From Streptomyces sp. NRRL F-2664 (GTDB lineage Bacteria > Actinomycetota > Actinomycetes > Streptomycetales > Streptomycetaceae), in NCBI RefSeq assembly GCF_000719345.1, contig NZ_JOFX01000009.1, positions 82,400 to 146,399 on the forward strand: a DNA stretch of 64,000 nucleotides. The letters are read 5' to 3'. The notes beneath the pieces were generated by a model, which was not told where the DNA came from, searched no databases, and worked only from the letters and a program-made list of their open reading frames with translations. Positions 63,168 through 64,000 of the stretch are shown one piece after another. Position 1 is the stretch's first letter; each line of letters begins with the position of its first letter. The position numbers were made by a program, and so were the translations under genes.

Positions 63168-64000
63168 ATGCCCATGCCCATGCCCGCCGCCTCCTGCCGC
63201 CGCCGCGCCCTCGCCCTGTCGGTCGCCGTCGCCGCCGGTGTCACCCTCGCCCTCCCGGCTGCCTCGGCCCACGCGGCGCCGTCGCCCGCACCGCTCGTGG
63301 CCGCCGCACCGTCGTCGGCCCAGGGCTACGACACCCCGTTCACGCCCACGGTGTCCAATCCCACGACGGCCACCTCGGCGGAACTCGCCGCTGCAGCAGC
63401 ACCGGCCGCGAAGTCGACGAGCACCTTCTCTGCGGCATCGGCCACGTCGGCGGCGGACTTCCAGCCGGGTGACCCGATCACCCGTGACGAAGTGCTGCGC
63501 CGTGCCCAGAGCTGGATCGACCAGGGTGTGATGTACAGCCAGACCTCGTACCACACGGACAGCAACGGCAAGTACCGGCAGGACTGTTCCGGGTTCATAT
63601 CGATGGCGTGGGGGCTGCCGTCGAGCTCGGCCAACAACTACGGGGAGACCACCTGGACCCTTCCCAACTTCGCCGATCAGCTCGGTGGTTACGACGACCT
63701 GAAGCCGGGTGACATGCTCGACAACATCGACAGCCACGTCGTGCTGTTCAAGGGCTGGAAGGACGCATCGCGGACGACCGCGATCATCCAGGAGGAGGCC
63801 AGGCCCGGTCTTCCCGCCCGGGAGGAGAGCAGCTTTTACACCCGGAGCTACATGTCAGCGAACGGGTTCAAGCCCTACCGCTACAAGAACATCATCGACG
63901 CGCCGGCTGCGGTGTTCACGCAGACGGCCGCTGCGGACTTCAACGGTGACGGTGAGGCCGACATCATCGCCCGTGACGCCTCCGCGACCCTGAAGATGTG
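63168..64000 (+). CDS. Secreted NlpC/P60-like hydrolase with FG-GAP repeat, 3' end cut by window
   Basis: At least 277 residues, running off the window. Signal peptide to about residue 37 (ASAHAA), an Ala/Ser/Thr-rich region, then a cysteine-peptidase-like domain: catalytic Cys in RQDCSGFISMAWGL, His in NIDSHVVLFKGW. A VCBS/FG-GAP-type repeat begins near residue 258 (AADFNGDGEADIIARD). It probably cleaves cell-wall peptides or binds a surface target outside the cell. AGGAG lies seven bases before ATG 63168; in-frame ATGs at 63174 and 63180 are alternatives. Confidence 0.85.
   Translation, partial: MPMPMPAASCRRRALALSVAVAAGVTLALPAASAHAAPSPAPLVAAAPSSAQGYDTPFTPTVSNPTTATSAELAAAAAPAAKSTSTFSAASATSAADFQPGDPITRDEVLRRAQSWIDQGVMYSQTSYHTDSNGKYRQDCSGFISMAWGLPSSSANNYGETTWTLPNFADQLGGYDDLKPGDMLDNIDSHVVLFKGWKDASRTTAIIQEEARPGLPAREESSFYTRSYMSANGFKPYRYKNIIDAPAAVFTQTAAADFNGDGEADIIARDASATLKM

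Noticed and set aside
62910..63737. Minus-strand open frame of 275 residues
   Set aside because: Antisense to the NlpC/P60-like gene and rich in Gly/Arg repeats.

Overview
The window is very GC-rich DNA with strong G/C bias at third codon positions, GTG and TTG starts, many GTGA/ATGA stop-start overlaps, one rare TTA codon and dense regulators. This points to an actinomycete, most likely Streptomyces or a near relative, and to a chromosomal region of conditionally used genes. I saw no rRNA, tRNA, CRISPR array, transposase or integrase.

1-5.1 kb: edge of an aromatic polyketide locus. It holds a 5'-truncated O-methyltransferase, a type II acyl carrier protein, a SchA/CurD-family protein and a divergent FAD hydroxylase (the whiE-ORFI/ORFVIII arrangement of spore pigment clusters), closed by a TetR regulator. 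No ketosynthase is present. 5.2-12.1 kb: a secreted amidohydrolase-like protein with a discoidin domain, a small unknown protein, a secreted serine hydrolase, an acyl-CoA synthetase and an ArsB/NhaD-type permease. 12.4-17.2 kb: a probable light-response locus with an NmrA-like/DUF2867 protein, DNA photolyase, a B12-binding MerR regulator (LitR/CarH type) and a divergent ECF sigma factor.

17.2-23.2 kb: TetR, DUF2993 protein and MMPL exporter with a palindromic operator, then a saccharopine-dehydrogenase-like reductase divergent from a GlxA/AraC regulator. 23.3-32.4 kb: signalling and sugar use, with a Ser/Thr kinase, two multidomain PP2C (SpoIIE-type) phosphatases, galT-galK and a PfpI/DJ-1 protein. 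32.4-37.3 kb: a secreted NPP1 (necrosis-inducing-like) protein, a 33-residue membrane protein, a short-chain dehydrogenase controlled by a divergent MarR repressor, and an OmpR-type two-component system.

37.8-42.6 kb: a four-gene thiol-disulfide relay (two thioredoxin-fold proteins, CcdA and a DsbD-alpha-like lipoprotein) and secreted proteins including a CAP-domain protein. The relay and CAP genes share a candidate response-regulator box. 43-50.8 kb: glyoxalase-like protein, an agmatine deiminase remnant, an FAD monooxygenase divergent from its TetR across twin operators, a RibD-C reductase, NADP-type glutamate dehydrogenase, subtilisin-like protease and polyphosphate kinase 2.

51-57.8 kb: tandem secreted TAP-type hydrolases, then a PobA-like hydroxylase with a TTA codon followed by an unusual fusion O-methyltransferase. 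57.9-64 kb: a sortase-anchored (LAXTG) surface protein broken by a stop and a frameshift, a TetR with a small membrane-protein pair, a frameshifted small gene, a NAD(P)-binding oxidoreductase with a divergent HxlR regulator across a long palindrome, and a 3'-truncated secreted NlpC/P60-like protein.
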